NCBI GenBank assembly: GCA_036821645.1
Contig: DAISJD010000105.1
Coordinates: 1-10,550 of the forward strand
Source of the DNA: DAISJD01 sp036821645
GTDB taxonomy: Bacteria > Pseudomonadota > Alphaproteobacteria > ATCC43930 > CGMCC-115725
Direction of reading: 5' to 3'
Length of the DNA stretch: 10,550 nt
Numbering within the stretch: the stretch's first letter is position 1; the number at the start of each line of letters is the position of its first letter. Position numbers and translations under genes: made by a program. This document shows, piece by piece, positions 1 through 5,651 of this stretch. The notes under the pieces were generated by a model. The model saw only the letters and a program-made list of their open reading frames with translations, was not told the origin of the DNA and searched no databases.

Positions 1-1
1 G

Positions 2-259
2 CCCCTGATGGCCCCGGCACTCGTCGCCGCCTTTGGACTTTCTTTCATGTTCGGGTTTGGCGCCCTCACGGGTCCTGCTCTGTTGGGGGGGCCGGACCAA
101 TTTACCCTGGCCTTTGATATCCAACGGCAAAGCTTCGACAATCAAAACCAACCGGCGGCGGCGGTCGAAGCCCTGATCATGGCGATCGCCCTGATCCCGG
201 TCGGGCTTTTGGGGCTTTTTGCCCGGCACCTGATCCGGCGGGGCGGCGTGCCCTTATGA
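2..259 (+). CDS. ABC transporter permease, PotB-like, C-terminal part only
   Basis: This is the last 85 codons or so of an inner-membrane ABC importer permease. The frame is open to the left edge, so the true start lies outside the window and the ATG at 8 is probably internal. Two hydrophobic stretches are visible, one near the left edge and one near the end (ALIMAIALIPVGLLGLFA), followed by a basic tail (RHLIRR). The sequence around FGALTGPALLGGP resembles the region after the EAA loop in PotB/binding-protein-dependent permeases. Its stop overlaps the next permease start by 4 nt (ATGA), so the two are translationally coupled and probably form a heterodimeric channel. The substrate cannot be read from this fragment; a polyamine or similar small organic solute is suggested by the neighbour. 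Confidence 0.8.
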   Translation, partial: PLMAPALVAAFGLSFMFGFGALTGPALLGGPDQFTLAFDIQRQSFDNQNQPAAAVEALIMAIALIPVGLLGLFARHLIRRGGVPL

Positions 260-1053
260 AGCTTGGGATTGGCGCGCTCGTGGCGCTTGGCCTGATGGTC
301 CTCCTCCTGCCGCTCGGCCTTGCGGTCTGGCTGTCCTTTGCGCCGGGGGAATTGCTGGAACTGCCGATCGGCCATTGGTCTTGGCGGTGGTATGGCGAAT
401 TTTTCGCCGATGACCGATGGGTGGGGAGTTTGCGCCACAGTCTCGTGATGGCGGCGTTTTCGGGGTTGATTGCGACGGGGGCCGGTCTTGGGGTGATCGT
501 GGCGCTCGATCGTCTCATGCCCGCCCACCGGACCTGGATTTGGGCGGCCCTGCTTTCCCCCCTGGTTCTGCCGCCGGTCGTGGTGGCGATGGCGCTTTTG
601 CCGGTGGTGCGCCAGACCGTTCTTGCCGAAGGGCCGATCCCCCTCATCCTTGCCCATGGGGTGTTGGGCCTGCCGGTCGCCGTGATATTTCTGGCCGATG
701 GGGCCGGGCGGATCGATCCCGCCCTTCTGTTGGCGGCGCGCGGGCTCGGTGCCGGTCCGGTCAGGGTCCTGTGCCGGGTGTGGCTGCCCTTGATGCGCCC
801 CGCCATCCTGGCGGGCTTCGTCGGGGTCTTCATCCTGTCGGCGAACGAGGTCATTCTGGCCCTCTTTCTGGCCCCGCCCGGTTATGAAACCTTGCCCAAG
901 GTGATATGGCCCAATCTGCGCTATACATTGACGCCGTTGGTGGCGGCGGCCTCTGCGGTCAGCGTGCTCGTCACGCTGGGCGGGGTGGCGGCGATGTTGG
1001 CCGCCCGGCGGGTTTCGCGCGCCGAACAAGACCACCGGTCGCCCACCCACTAA
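256..1053 (+). CDS. ABC transporter permease, PotC-like
   Basis: A 265-residue inner-membrane permease of the binding-protein-dependent (BPD_transp_1) type, close to the usual length for PotC. The N-terminal membrane segment covers about residues 5-27, with further hydrophobic segments near 62-85, 95-118, 128-147, 182-205 and 226-250. The cytoplasmic coupling loop is at about 158-181 (AARGLGAGPVRVLCRVWLPL). It keeps the conserved Gly of the EAA motif, but the leading Glu is Leu. The later segment, SANEVILALFLAPPG followed by LPKVIW and TPLVAAAS, matches the pattern in spermidine/putrescine permeases. It overlaps the upstream permease by 4 nt. The ATPase and periplasmic binding protein genes are presumably to the left. 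Assignment to the family is firm; the substrate is inferred. Confidence 0.9.
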   Translation: MKLGIGALVALGLMVLLLPLGLAVWLSFAPGELLELPIGHWSWRWYGEFFADDRWVGSLRHSLVMAAFSGLIATGAGLGVIVALDRLMPAHRTWIWAALLSPLVLPPVVVAMALLPVVRQTVLAEGPIPLILAHGVLGLPVAVIFLADGAGRIDPALLLAARGLGAGPVRVLCRVWLPLMRPAILAGFVGVFILSANEVILALFLAPPGYETLPKVIWPNLRYTLTPLVAAASAVSVLVTLGGVAAMLAARRVSRAEQDHRSPTH

Positions 1054-1062
1054 TTCTTGACC

Positions 1063-1092
1063 GGCCCCCCTTGTCCGCATGCAAACGGGGCC
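1063..1092 (+). terminator. possible hairpin after the permease genes
   Basis: GGCCCC at 1063-1068 is the exact reverse complement of GGGGCC at 1087-1092, with an 18-nt loop, 9 nt after the permease stop. There is no T tract after it, so this is at best a weak terminator or a processing hairpin. Confidence 0.25.
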
Positions 1093-1121
1093 TAAATCGA
1101 TGCTCGAAGAAACGAGGGACG

Positions 1122-1349
1122 ATGAACACACGGTCTCAGAACGCACGGCTCGAAAGCCCTTGCACCAAGATCTGCACCCTGGATGCGGCGGGCCTCGTTT
1201 GCATCGGCTGTCGGCGCACGGTGGCGGAAATCGCCGGTTGGGCGCGAATGGACGACCGGTCCCGCGCGGCGGTTCTGGCGCGACTCGCAGCAGAAACCCG
1301 AGGGCACGGGGCAGCCGGTGAGGGGATTTACGACCCGGAACCGAGATAG
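1122..1349 (+). CDS. DUF1289 family four-cysteine protein
   Basis: A 75-residue cytoplasmic protein. It has the DUF1289 pattern ESPCTKIC (Cys14, Cys18) followed by CIGC (Cys27, Cys30), then RTVAEIAGWARM and a short helix. This arrangement of four cysteines suggests a small metal-binding fold, probably zinc or iron-sulfur; the role of the family is not established. The start at 1122 is chosen because GAGGGA at 1114-1119 lies just before it, although the gap of 2 nt is tight, and because the conserved part begins soon after. The frame is open further upstream to 906, but that stretch overlaps the permease. The last 22 nt overlap the 3' end of the convergent lipoprotein gene. Confidence 0.85.
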   Translation: MNTRSQNARLESPCTKICTLDAAGLVCIGCRRTVAEIAGWARMDDRSRAAVLARLAAETRGHGAAGEGIYDPEPR

Positions 1350-1573
1350 CCGGTGCGTCCCGGCTGGGGTTCGGTATAGCAATCGACCTGACCCAGACTG
1401 CTATAGCAATAGCGGATCGGTTTGCCCGGTTTTTCCGCCTCCGGCTTTTCCGGGCAGGCCGTGACTTGGCGGCTGCGCGGCGGGGCAAATTCGTCACACG
1501 GGTCAACGGCATGGCAACCGGACAAGATCGCCAGGGACGAGAGACAAAAGAAGAAGGGCCGGATCGATTTCAT
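1328..1573 (-). CDS. small lipoprotein
   Basis: An 81-residue predicted lipoprotein. A basic N-terminus (MKSIR) is followed by a hydrophobic core and a lipobox LSGC with the lipidated Cys at residue 20. The mature part is short and polar, with a Pro/Glu/Lys segment (PEKPEAEKPGKP) and then RYCYSSLGQVDCYTEPQPG. This last pattern, two CY pairs and a PQPG end, resembles a small-lipoprotein type I recall from Rhodospirillales; the function is unknown. No good ribosome binding site is visible before the ATG. It is convergent with, and overlaps by 22 nt, the DUF1289 gene, and is divergent from the lipoprotein starting at 1745. Residence in the membrane is supported by the lipobox; anything more is not. 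Confidence 0.8.
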   Translation of the reverse strand: MKSIRPFFFCLSSLAILSGCHAVDPCDEFAPPRSRQVTACPEKPEAEKPGKPIRYCYSSLGQVDCYTEPQPGRTGYLGSGS

Positions 1574-1652
1574 CAGATGACGATAGCGGAAAACCTGTTA
1601 AGTTTCAGTTGCCGTTCGGTGCGGAATGGTGTGGATTTGTAAAGAATTTCTT

Positions 1653-1704
1653 GTCACGGTGCGTGACGGTGGTTTCACGGTGGTGTAACGGTGGTGTCAG
1701 GGCA
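1653..1704. promoter_or_regulatory. helically phased ACGGTG direct-repeat array between divergent lipoprotein genes
   Basis: ACGGTG starts at 1656, 1666, 1677 and 1688, so the spacing is 10, 11 and 11 bp. A decayed copy (AGGGCA) follows 11 bp later at 1699. The flanking bases are also partly conserved: GT or TT plus one base before each copy, and GT after the last three intact ones. One-turn spacing places all copies on one face of the DNA, as in tandem sites for OmpR/PhoB-family response regulators. The array lies about 40-90 bp before the lipoprotein start at 1745 and 80-130 bp before the other one at 1573. No convincing -35/-10 pair was found. The regulator is unknown. Confidence 0.55.
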
Positions 1705-1744
1705 CCCGGAAGGTCGCCGGTGTCTGACGAGCGGAGATGGTTTG

Positions 1745-2059
1745 ATGCGCGCATATCTGGTTCTTGCGTCTCTCGTGATCCTGGCCGGTTGTTCCGGTCG
1801 GGCGAGCAATTACGAACGCGCCGACACGCCCGATGCGAAACGGGTCGCCGATTTCCAAGATTGCCGGTCGATCGCCCGGGCTGCGACGGCACGCGATCGA
1901 TCGATCGACACGGATATCGTGGCCTCGCGCGGGGCCGATTGGAAAAATCGCGGCGTCTATAGCGTCGAAAATACCGCGACCAACGCCTATTCGTCGGAAA
2001 ATTCCAGTCAGATCTTGATGAATTGCATGTTGGGCAAGGGTTATTCCCCGGCCCGTTGA
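1745..2059 (+). CDS. small lipoprotein with a CMxxKGY end
   Basis: A 104-residue predicted lipoprotein. The signal peptide MRAYLVLASLVILAGC ends in lipobox LAGC with Cys16 as the lipidation site. The mature domain has one Cys in FQDCRSIA and another in ILMNCMLGKGY near the C-terminus. A pair of cysteines with a closing CMxxxGY motif is common in small alphaproteobacterial lipoproteins and suggests a disulfide-closed helical domain. The start at 1745 is preferred to the upstream ATG at 1691 because it gives a proper signal peptide and is preceded by GGAGAT at 1733-1738. The gene follows the ACGGTG repeat array, which probably controls it. A run CGATCGATCGATCGA lies within the coding part (1894-1908). 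The stop is 34 nt before the next gene. Function is unknown. Confidence 0.85.
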   Translation: MRAYLVLASLVILAGCSGRASNYERADTPDAKRVADFQDCRSIARAATARDRSIDTDIVASRGADWKNRGVYSVENTATNAYSSENSSQILMNCMLGKGYSPAR

Positions 2060-2093
2060 CAAGACCGATCCCCGTCTCACCGAGTATCATCCC

Positions 2094-3200
2094 ATGACCA
2101 GCTTGCTTTTTTCCCCCGTGACCCTGGGCGGTATCACGTTGCCCAACCGTCTTGCCGTAGCACCCATGTGCCAATATAGCGCCGTGGACGGCGTGCCGAC
2201 AGATTGGCACAAGATCCATTTGGGATCGTTGGGCCTCGGCGGGGCCGGCCTCGTGGTGTTGGAGGCGACGGCCGTGTCGCCCGAAGGCCGGATTTCCGCC
2301 GACGATCTCGGCCTTTGGAACGACACCCAGGAACGGGCCTTTGCCGACTTGCGCGCGAGCCTCGCCCAATGGACCACCACACCCGCCTATGGCATTCAGA
2401 TCGCCCATGCCGGGCGCAAGGCGTCGACCCCGGCCCCGTGGCTCGGGGCAAAGCCGGTTCTGCCGGATCAACCGCGCGGCTGGCGCGCGGTCGGGCCGTC
2501 CGATGCGGCGTTCGACCCGGATTTCGCCGCCCCCGAGGCCCTTGATGCGGCCGGATTGATTCGCATCCGCGATGCCTTCGTCGCAACTGCCCGCCGGGCC
2601 GCCCGCGCCGGGTATGAGGCGGTCGAAGTCCACGCCGCCCACGGCTATCTGCTGCACGAGTTTTTAAGCCCGCTCGTCAATCATCGCACGGATGGCTATG
2701 GCGGTTCTTTGGAAAACCGGATGCGCTTTCCCCTCGATGTCGCCCGCGCCGTGCGCGATGTCTGGCCGGCCGACCGCATCCTCGGCATCCGGGTCAGTGC
2801 GACCGATTGGGCGGATGGGGGGCTCACCCTCGAAGAAACCGTGATTTTCCTCAAGGAAATCAAAAAGATCGGTTATGATTACGTTTGCGTGTCCAGTGGC
2901 GGTGCCGCCCCCGGCATCGCGATCCCCGTCGCCGCCAATTACCAGGTGCCGCTGGCCGCGACGATCAAGCGCGAAACCGGCCTTCCGACCCGCGCGGTCG
3001 GCATGATCGTGGGCGCCCATCAGGCGGAATCGATCCTGGCCGAGGGTCAGGCCGACCTCATCGCGGTCGCACGCGGTTTCTTGGAAAATCCGCGCTGGGG
3101 CGTGCATGCCGCCGAAACGTTAGGGGTCGCCCCGGACTATGCCAAACAATATCGCCGCGCCACCCCGGCAACCTGGCCGGGTTATGCGTTGAAGGATTGA
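2094..3200 (+). CDS. NADH:flavin oxidoreductase / old yellow enzyme, YqjM (NamA) class
   Basis: A 368-residue FMN-dependent ene-reductase, full length for the class. It should reduce C=C bonds activated by a carbonyl or nitro group, using NAD(P)H; the natural substrate is unknown. Diagnostic residues of the thermophilic-like (YqjM) class are visible: Cys26 and Tyr28 in PMCQYSA, where YqjM has the same residues at the same numbers, the His pair in EVHAAHGYLLHEFLSP (His180, His183), and the FMN-contacting Arg in GIRVSATDW (Arg233). The phosphate-binding end of the barrel is GMIVGAHQAE (303-312) and VARGFLENPRW (325-335). The N-terminal IQIAHAGRKAS (101-111) is also typical. No strong ribosome binding site precedes the ATG. 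Only 34 nt separate it from the lipoprotein gene, so co-transcription is possible, with no obvious functional link. Confidence 0.95.
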   Translation: MTSLLFSPVTLGGITLPNRLAVAPMCQYSAVDGVPTDWHKIHLGSLGLGGAGLVVLEATAVSPEGRISADDLGLWNDTQERAFADLRASLAQWTTTPAYGIQIAHAGRKASTPAPWLGAKPVLPDQPRGWRAVGPSDAAFDPDFAAPEALDAAGLIRIRDAFVATARRAARAGYEAVEVHAAHGYLLHEFLSPLVNHRTDGYGGSLENRMRFPLDVARAVRDVWPADRILGIRVSATDWADGGLTLEETVIFLKEIKKIGYDYVCVSSGGAAPGIAIPVAANYQVPLAATIKRETGLPTRAVGMIVGAHQAESILAEGQADLIAVARGFLENPRWGVHAAETLGVAPDYAKQYRRATPATWPGYALKD

Positions 3201-3215
3201 TCAAGGGGCCAGGTG

Positions 3216-3242
3216 GTGCGGCGATCGAAGGGATTGCCGCAC
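3216..3242 (+). terminator. possible hairpin after the old yellow enzyme gene
   Basis: GTGCGGC (3216-3222) pairs perfectly with GCCGCAC (3236-3242) around a 13-nt loop, 15 nt after the stop. Only a weak T-rich stretch (GGCTGTTTG) follows, so a terminator role is plausible but not proved. Confidence 0.35.
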
Positions 3243-3263
3243 AATTGGCTGTTTGATCATCAA

Positions 3264-3300
3264 GACTCGTTATCGGTGCTAACTGTTAGCCGACAGAGTC
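3264..3300. terminator. long interrupted hairpin between convergent genes
   Basis: Three nested inverted arms share one centre: GACTC 3264-3268 with GAGTC 3296-3300, TCGG 3273-3276 with CCGA 3290-3293, and CTAAC 3279-3283 with GTTAG 3285-3289. Fourteen pairs form over 37 nt, with small bulges. The hairpin covers the stop and last codons of the minus-strand gene and faces the end of the old yellow enzyme gene, so a bidirectional terminator is the simplest reading. There is no T run on either side. Confidence 0.4.
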
Positions 3301-3528
3301 TCCTTCATCGGTGAGATGTATGGCTGGTCTGACGCAGGTGAAATAGTAACGTTCCTTACAATCATTATGAGTATTGCAATGAATTGGGGGGAATTTTTTC
3401 CCCACCACGCAGGTTATTTCATGGTATTTTCCTTGACATTTATCGCTATTATCATATTTTATAGAGTATATTCCAGATTCTTCTACTTTATCCCCTGTAC
3501 GATATTGTTTTTTATAATTTCCAAACAT
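3286..3528 (-). CDS. 80-residue Cys/His-rich protein, AT-rich gene
   Basis: A short soluble protein of unknown function. It begins MFGNYKKQYRTGDKVEESGIY and carries Cys at 31, 40, 51, 57 and 65 and His at 36, 50, 54 and 71, with a GKKFPP stretch at 43-48. The order YRTGD..ESGIY ... H-E-hydrophobic ... GxxFPP ... Cys/His resembles small bacterial zinc-ribbon-like proteins of the general form 'YxxGxxVPxSGIYxxxH...GxxFPxC', so metal binding is likely but is only inferred. The start at 3528 is favoured over the in-frame ATG at 3564 because AGAGG sits 6 nt upstream. Base composition is far more AT-rich than the genes on either side, which may mark transfer. It lies 70 nt downstream of the beta-lactamase gene on the same strand. 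Confidence 0.7.
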   Translation of the reverse strand: MFGNYKKQYRTGDKVEESGIYSIKYDNSDKCQGKYHEITCVVGKKFPPIHCNTHNDCKERYYFTCVRPAIHLTDEGDSVG

Positions 3529-3584
3529 CTTTTTCCTCTCATCTAATGCAATCATGTAATTCAAAGATAATATTTAAATTTTAA

Positions 3585-3600
3585 GAATTTATTTAAATTC
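3585..3600. repeat. AT-rich near-palindrome at the beta-lactamase stop
   Basis: GAATTTA (3585-3591) and TAAATTC (3594-3600) are exact reverse complements around TT and overlap the stop codon of the beta-lactamase gene. The loop of 2 nt is too small for a stable tip, so this may be a protein site, a weak terminator element, or a chance feature of the AT-rich stretch. Confidence 0.3.
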
Positions 3601-4411
3601 ATTTTAAAATTAAAAAAACTGTACGTAATTCTGTTAAAAATTGATCTCGTGCCCGCGGCCCGGCATAGCCCGGTTCCGGCCCGTCATCTTGGATGAGGTG
3701 GGCAAAGACGCGGGTTTCGCCGGCACGGGTGGCCCAGCCGACGAACCAGCCGTAGCCGTGATCGGGATCCTGGCCCCCATCGGGGCGGCGCAAGAACGCG
3801 GTGCCGGTCTTGCCATGGATGTCCCACCCCGACGGCAGGGTTTCGATCCGGGTGATCCGGTCGGTCATGGCATAGGCATGGGTCGAAACCGGCAGGCGGC
3901 GCGTCACGATCGCGCGCAGGAAGGCGATTTGTTCGAGGGGGGAAATGGCCAGCGACGACGAAAGCCAGGCGCGGGTCAACCCGTTATGGCGGCCGGGATC
4001 GCCCGATACATCCCGGTTGCCATAGGCAAACGCATCGACATAGTGCCGAAATGTGGCCATCCCCAGATGGCGGGTGATTTGTTGCGAATACCAAACCACG
4101 GAATTGCTCATCCAGGTGGACGGGTCGGTCGTCATTCGCCATGCCGGGATCGCGGCCGGATAGGATTTTTGATAGGGCAGGGCCGGATGGGTTTCGTCCT
4201 GCAAAAACCCGGTATCATACCCCATCAAACTGATCGCGAGTTTGAAGGTCGAGGCGGGCGTCACCCGATCCGCGCAAGAGCCTTCTTGCCGCAAGATCCG
4301 ATCATTCGCCCCATCGGCAAGGATGGTGCAGACCGTATGGGCGGTTGCGGGTTGTGATGCAAGGCAGGCGAGCCCGATGAGGGATGCAGTTAGATAGTGT
4401 CGTTTTATCAT
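3599..4411 (-). CDS. class D (OXA-type) beta-lactamase
   Basis: A 270-residue periplasmic serine beta-lactamase that hydrolyses penicillins through an acyl-enzyme; the exact spectrum cannot be read from sequence. The signal peptide covers about 1-24 (cleavage after ATA). Class D motifs are in order: STFK 54-57 with catalytic Ser54 and the Lys57 that is normally carboxylated, SVV 104-106, YGN 130-132, Trp149 of AWLSSSLAISP, and KTG 201-203, followed by GYGWFVGWA (219-227). Cys28 and Cys46 may form a disulfide. The layout is that of chromosomal OXA enzymes with a YGN rather than FGN motif. The start at 4411 is chosen because an upstream ATG would overlap the RidA gene and would lengthen the signal peptide. 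The gap to the RidA stop is 7 nt, so co-transcription is likely. The main body is GC-rich like its neighbours, and no integron or insertion sequence is present, which suggests a resident gene. The last codons are AT-rich. Confidence 0.95.
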   Translation of the reverse strand: MIKRHYLTASLIGLACLASQPATAHTVCTILADGANDRILRQEGSCADRVTPASTFKLAISLMGYDTGFLQDETHPALPYQKSYPAAIPAWRMTTDPSTWMSNSVVWYSQQITRHLGMATFRHYVDAFAYGNRDVSGDPGRHNGLTRAWLSSSLAISPLEQIAFLRAIVTRRLPVSTHAYAMTDRITRIETLPSGWDIHGKTGTAFLRRPDGGQDPDHGYGWFVGWATRAGETRVFAHLIQDDGPEPGYAGPRARDQFLTELRTVFLILK

Positions 4412-4418
4412 GGCAGCG

Positions 4419-4814
4419 TCAGGGGGTGGCCCGCTCGGGCGGGGCAAGCGCCGTCACCTCGATTTCGATTTTCATGCGCGGGTCGAGCAACCCCGCCACC
4501 ATCATCGTGGCCGCCGGGCGCGCCACGGCAAACCGGCGGCGCAACACGGGCCAGCACGGTTCGAAATCGGCCGGATTCGGCAGGATATACTGGACCCTGA
4601 CGACGGCATCCAAACCGACCCCGGCCTCGGCCAAGGCGGCTTCAATCGTGTCAAGGGCGGTTTCGGCCTGAACGGCAGGGTCATCGGCAATCTGCATCGT
4701 GCGATAATCGAATCCGGTCGTGCCGGATACGAAGACGAACCCGCCCGCGACGACGGCGCGGCTATAGCCGATCTCGGTTTCATAGCGCGACTGTGAACTG
4801 ATCCAACGCACCAT
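4419..4814 (-). CDS. RidA-family (YjgF/YER057c/UK114) protein lacking the catalytic Arg
   Basis: A 131-residue cytoplasmic protein of the trimeric RidA fold, of normal length. The hallmark segments are present: AGGFVFVSGTTG (23-34), the helix EAALAEAGVGLDAVVRVQYIL (58-78), and the C-terminal strand MKIEIEVTAL (114-123) with Glu. True RidA enzymes deaminate enamines/imines made by PLP enzymes and need an Arg in a P-A-R motif (Arg105 in Salmonella). Here the motif reads RPAAT (99-103), so Ala replaces Arg, as in Rid subfamilies without imine deaminase activity. The start at 4814 is chosen over 4844 because GAGG lies upstream at normal distance and conserved sequence begins soon after. It is 53 nt downstream of the PAS gene and 7 nt upstream of the beta-lactamase. 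Confidence 0.9.
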   Translation of the reverse strand: MVRWISSQSRYETEIGYSRAVVAGGFVFVSGTTGFDYRTMQIADDPAVQAETALDTIEAALAEAGVGLDAVVRVQYILPNPADFEPCWPVLRRRFAVARPAATMMVAGLLDPRMKIEIEVTALAPPERATP

Positions 4815-4867
4815 CAGGGGCCTCGCGGGCAAGAAAGGGGGCACACCGCCCGTGGGATCGCGGGCTT

Positions 4868-5431
4868 TTAAGGGGTGGCCTTGGTAAACGGGCCGATCGC
4901 CGCGAAGATCATACTGATCTCGACCCCATCCTTCGACAAGGGGATTAACAGAACCTCATAGAAAAAAGGCCGTTTATCCAACAGCATCCGCCGTTGCGCC
5001 GTCAGGATCTGCCCGGTTTCAAGTACGGCGCGATAGCTATTGGCGATGATCATCTGTTGATGCGGCGGCCATGTGTCGAGCCATGTACCTTGCGGTTCAA
5101 AGCCGCAGATCGGCCGCCAATTGGTCCCGGCCAGTCGGTGAAAGAAGCGCAGAGGTTCGCGATGAACATCGACGAGGCCGATATTGGGCAAGGTGAAGGC
5201 AAGCTCGATCGGGTCGATATCCTGGCGGCTGAGAAAGGGGCGGGTGCCGCGCTTTTCCATCAGCAGCCCATAGGCTTTGCGCAGATGAGGGGCCTCAAGG
5301 TTTGTGCCGTCCGTGACGACTGACAGGCCGCTATTGCCATAGAGAACTTGAAAGATATCGACGCCCGGCTCATTTTGTTGCAGGGGCGATTCCATCGGCA
5401 CGGCGTTCAGGGGAATGGTGCGGACCGTCAT
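4868..5431 (-). CDS. stand-alone PAS_5 (DUF1457)-like sensory protein
   Basis: A 187-residue soluble protein. The part from about 62 to 181 fits the PAS_5/DUF1457 family: FLSRQDIDPIELAFTLPNIGLVDV (66-89), RFFHRLAGTNW (95-105), then a TW.DTWP segment, a helical region QQMIIANSYRAVLETGQ (125-141), and strands FFYEVLLIPLSKDG and EISMIFAAI. These are short PAS-fold domains common in Rhodospirillales, usually with no attached output domain; the ligand and partner are not known. The N-terminal 40 residues look unstructured. No transmembrane segment or kinase, GGDEF or DNA-binding part is present. No good ribosome binding site is seen before the ATG at 5431. The stop is 53 nt upstream of the RidA gene start, so it may lead the PAS-RidA-beta-lactamase transcript. 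Confidence 0.75.
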   Translation of the reverse strand: MTVRTIPLNAVPMESPLQQNEPGVDIFQVLYGNSGLSVVTDGTNLEAPHLRKAYGLLMEKRGTRPFLSRQDIDPIELAFTLPNIGLVDVHREPLRFFHRLAGTNWRPICGFEPQGTWLDTWPPHQQMIIANSYRAVLETGQILTAQRRMLLDKRPFFYEVLLIPLSKDGVEISMIFAAIGPFTKATP

Positions 5432-5651
5432 GATTGTCGATTATCCCAAAGAGACACGGCAAGAGGCGCGCCTTTGCCACTGATCATCAATCAGAGATAC
5501 CTGTGAACTCAGTCGATACCGAGAAGAACGTCCGAAGGCGGGCAAGAGTGACTTTAGCGCAAAAGAGATTAAAAATAAATAAAATAAATTGCACAAAATA
5601 TAATATGAATTGATCTATTCTCTTAAGTGCATAAGAATATTATATTGATTT
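5432..5651. other. intergenic region between the PAS gene and wzt
   Basis: Both flanking genes are on the minus strand, so this 220-nt region should hold the end of the asnB-wzt transcript and the promoter of the PAS gene. It divides into a GC-rich part near the PAS gene, with a 10-bp palindrome AGGCGCGCCT at 5464-5473, and a very AT-rich part at about 5565-5651. Just past the wzt stop, ATTC (5617-5620) and GAAT (5635-5638) with inner TTA/TAA arms form a weak hairpin. On the minus strand it is followed by T-rich sequence, so it may terminate the operon. No confident -35/-10 pair was found. Confidence 0.4.

Noticed and set aside
142..1512. Long minus-strand open frame of 456 codons
   Set aside because: It is antisense to a well-supported permease and DUF1289 gene, is full of Arg/Pro/Gly runs typical of a GC-rich shadow frame, and matches no family.
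1588..1616. GGAAA ... CGTT as an EcfG-type stress promoter
   Set aside because: The gap between the two boxes is 20 nt instead of 16-17, and the first box is GGAAA, not GGAAC.
1894..1908. CGAT tetranucleotide run as a phase-variation switch
   Set aside because: There are fewer than four copies, and it lies in the middle of an intact lipoprotein gene; such a short run slips rarely.
1605..2657. Minus-strand open frame of 350 codons
   Set aside because: It runs opposite the lipoprotein and old yellow enzyme genes, whose motifs are clear; composition is that of a shadow frame.
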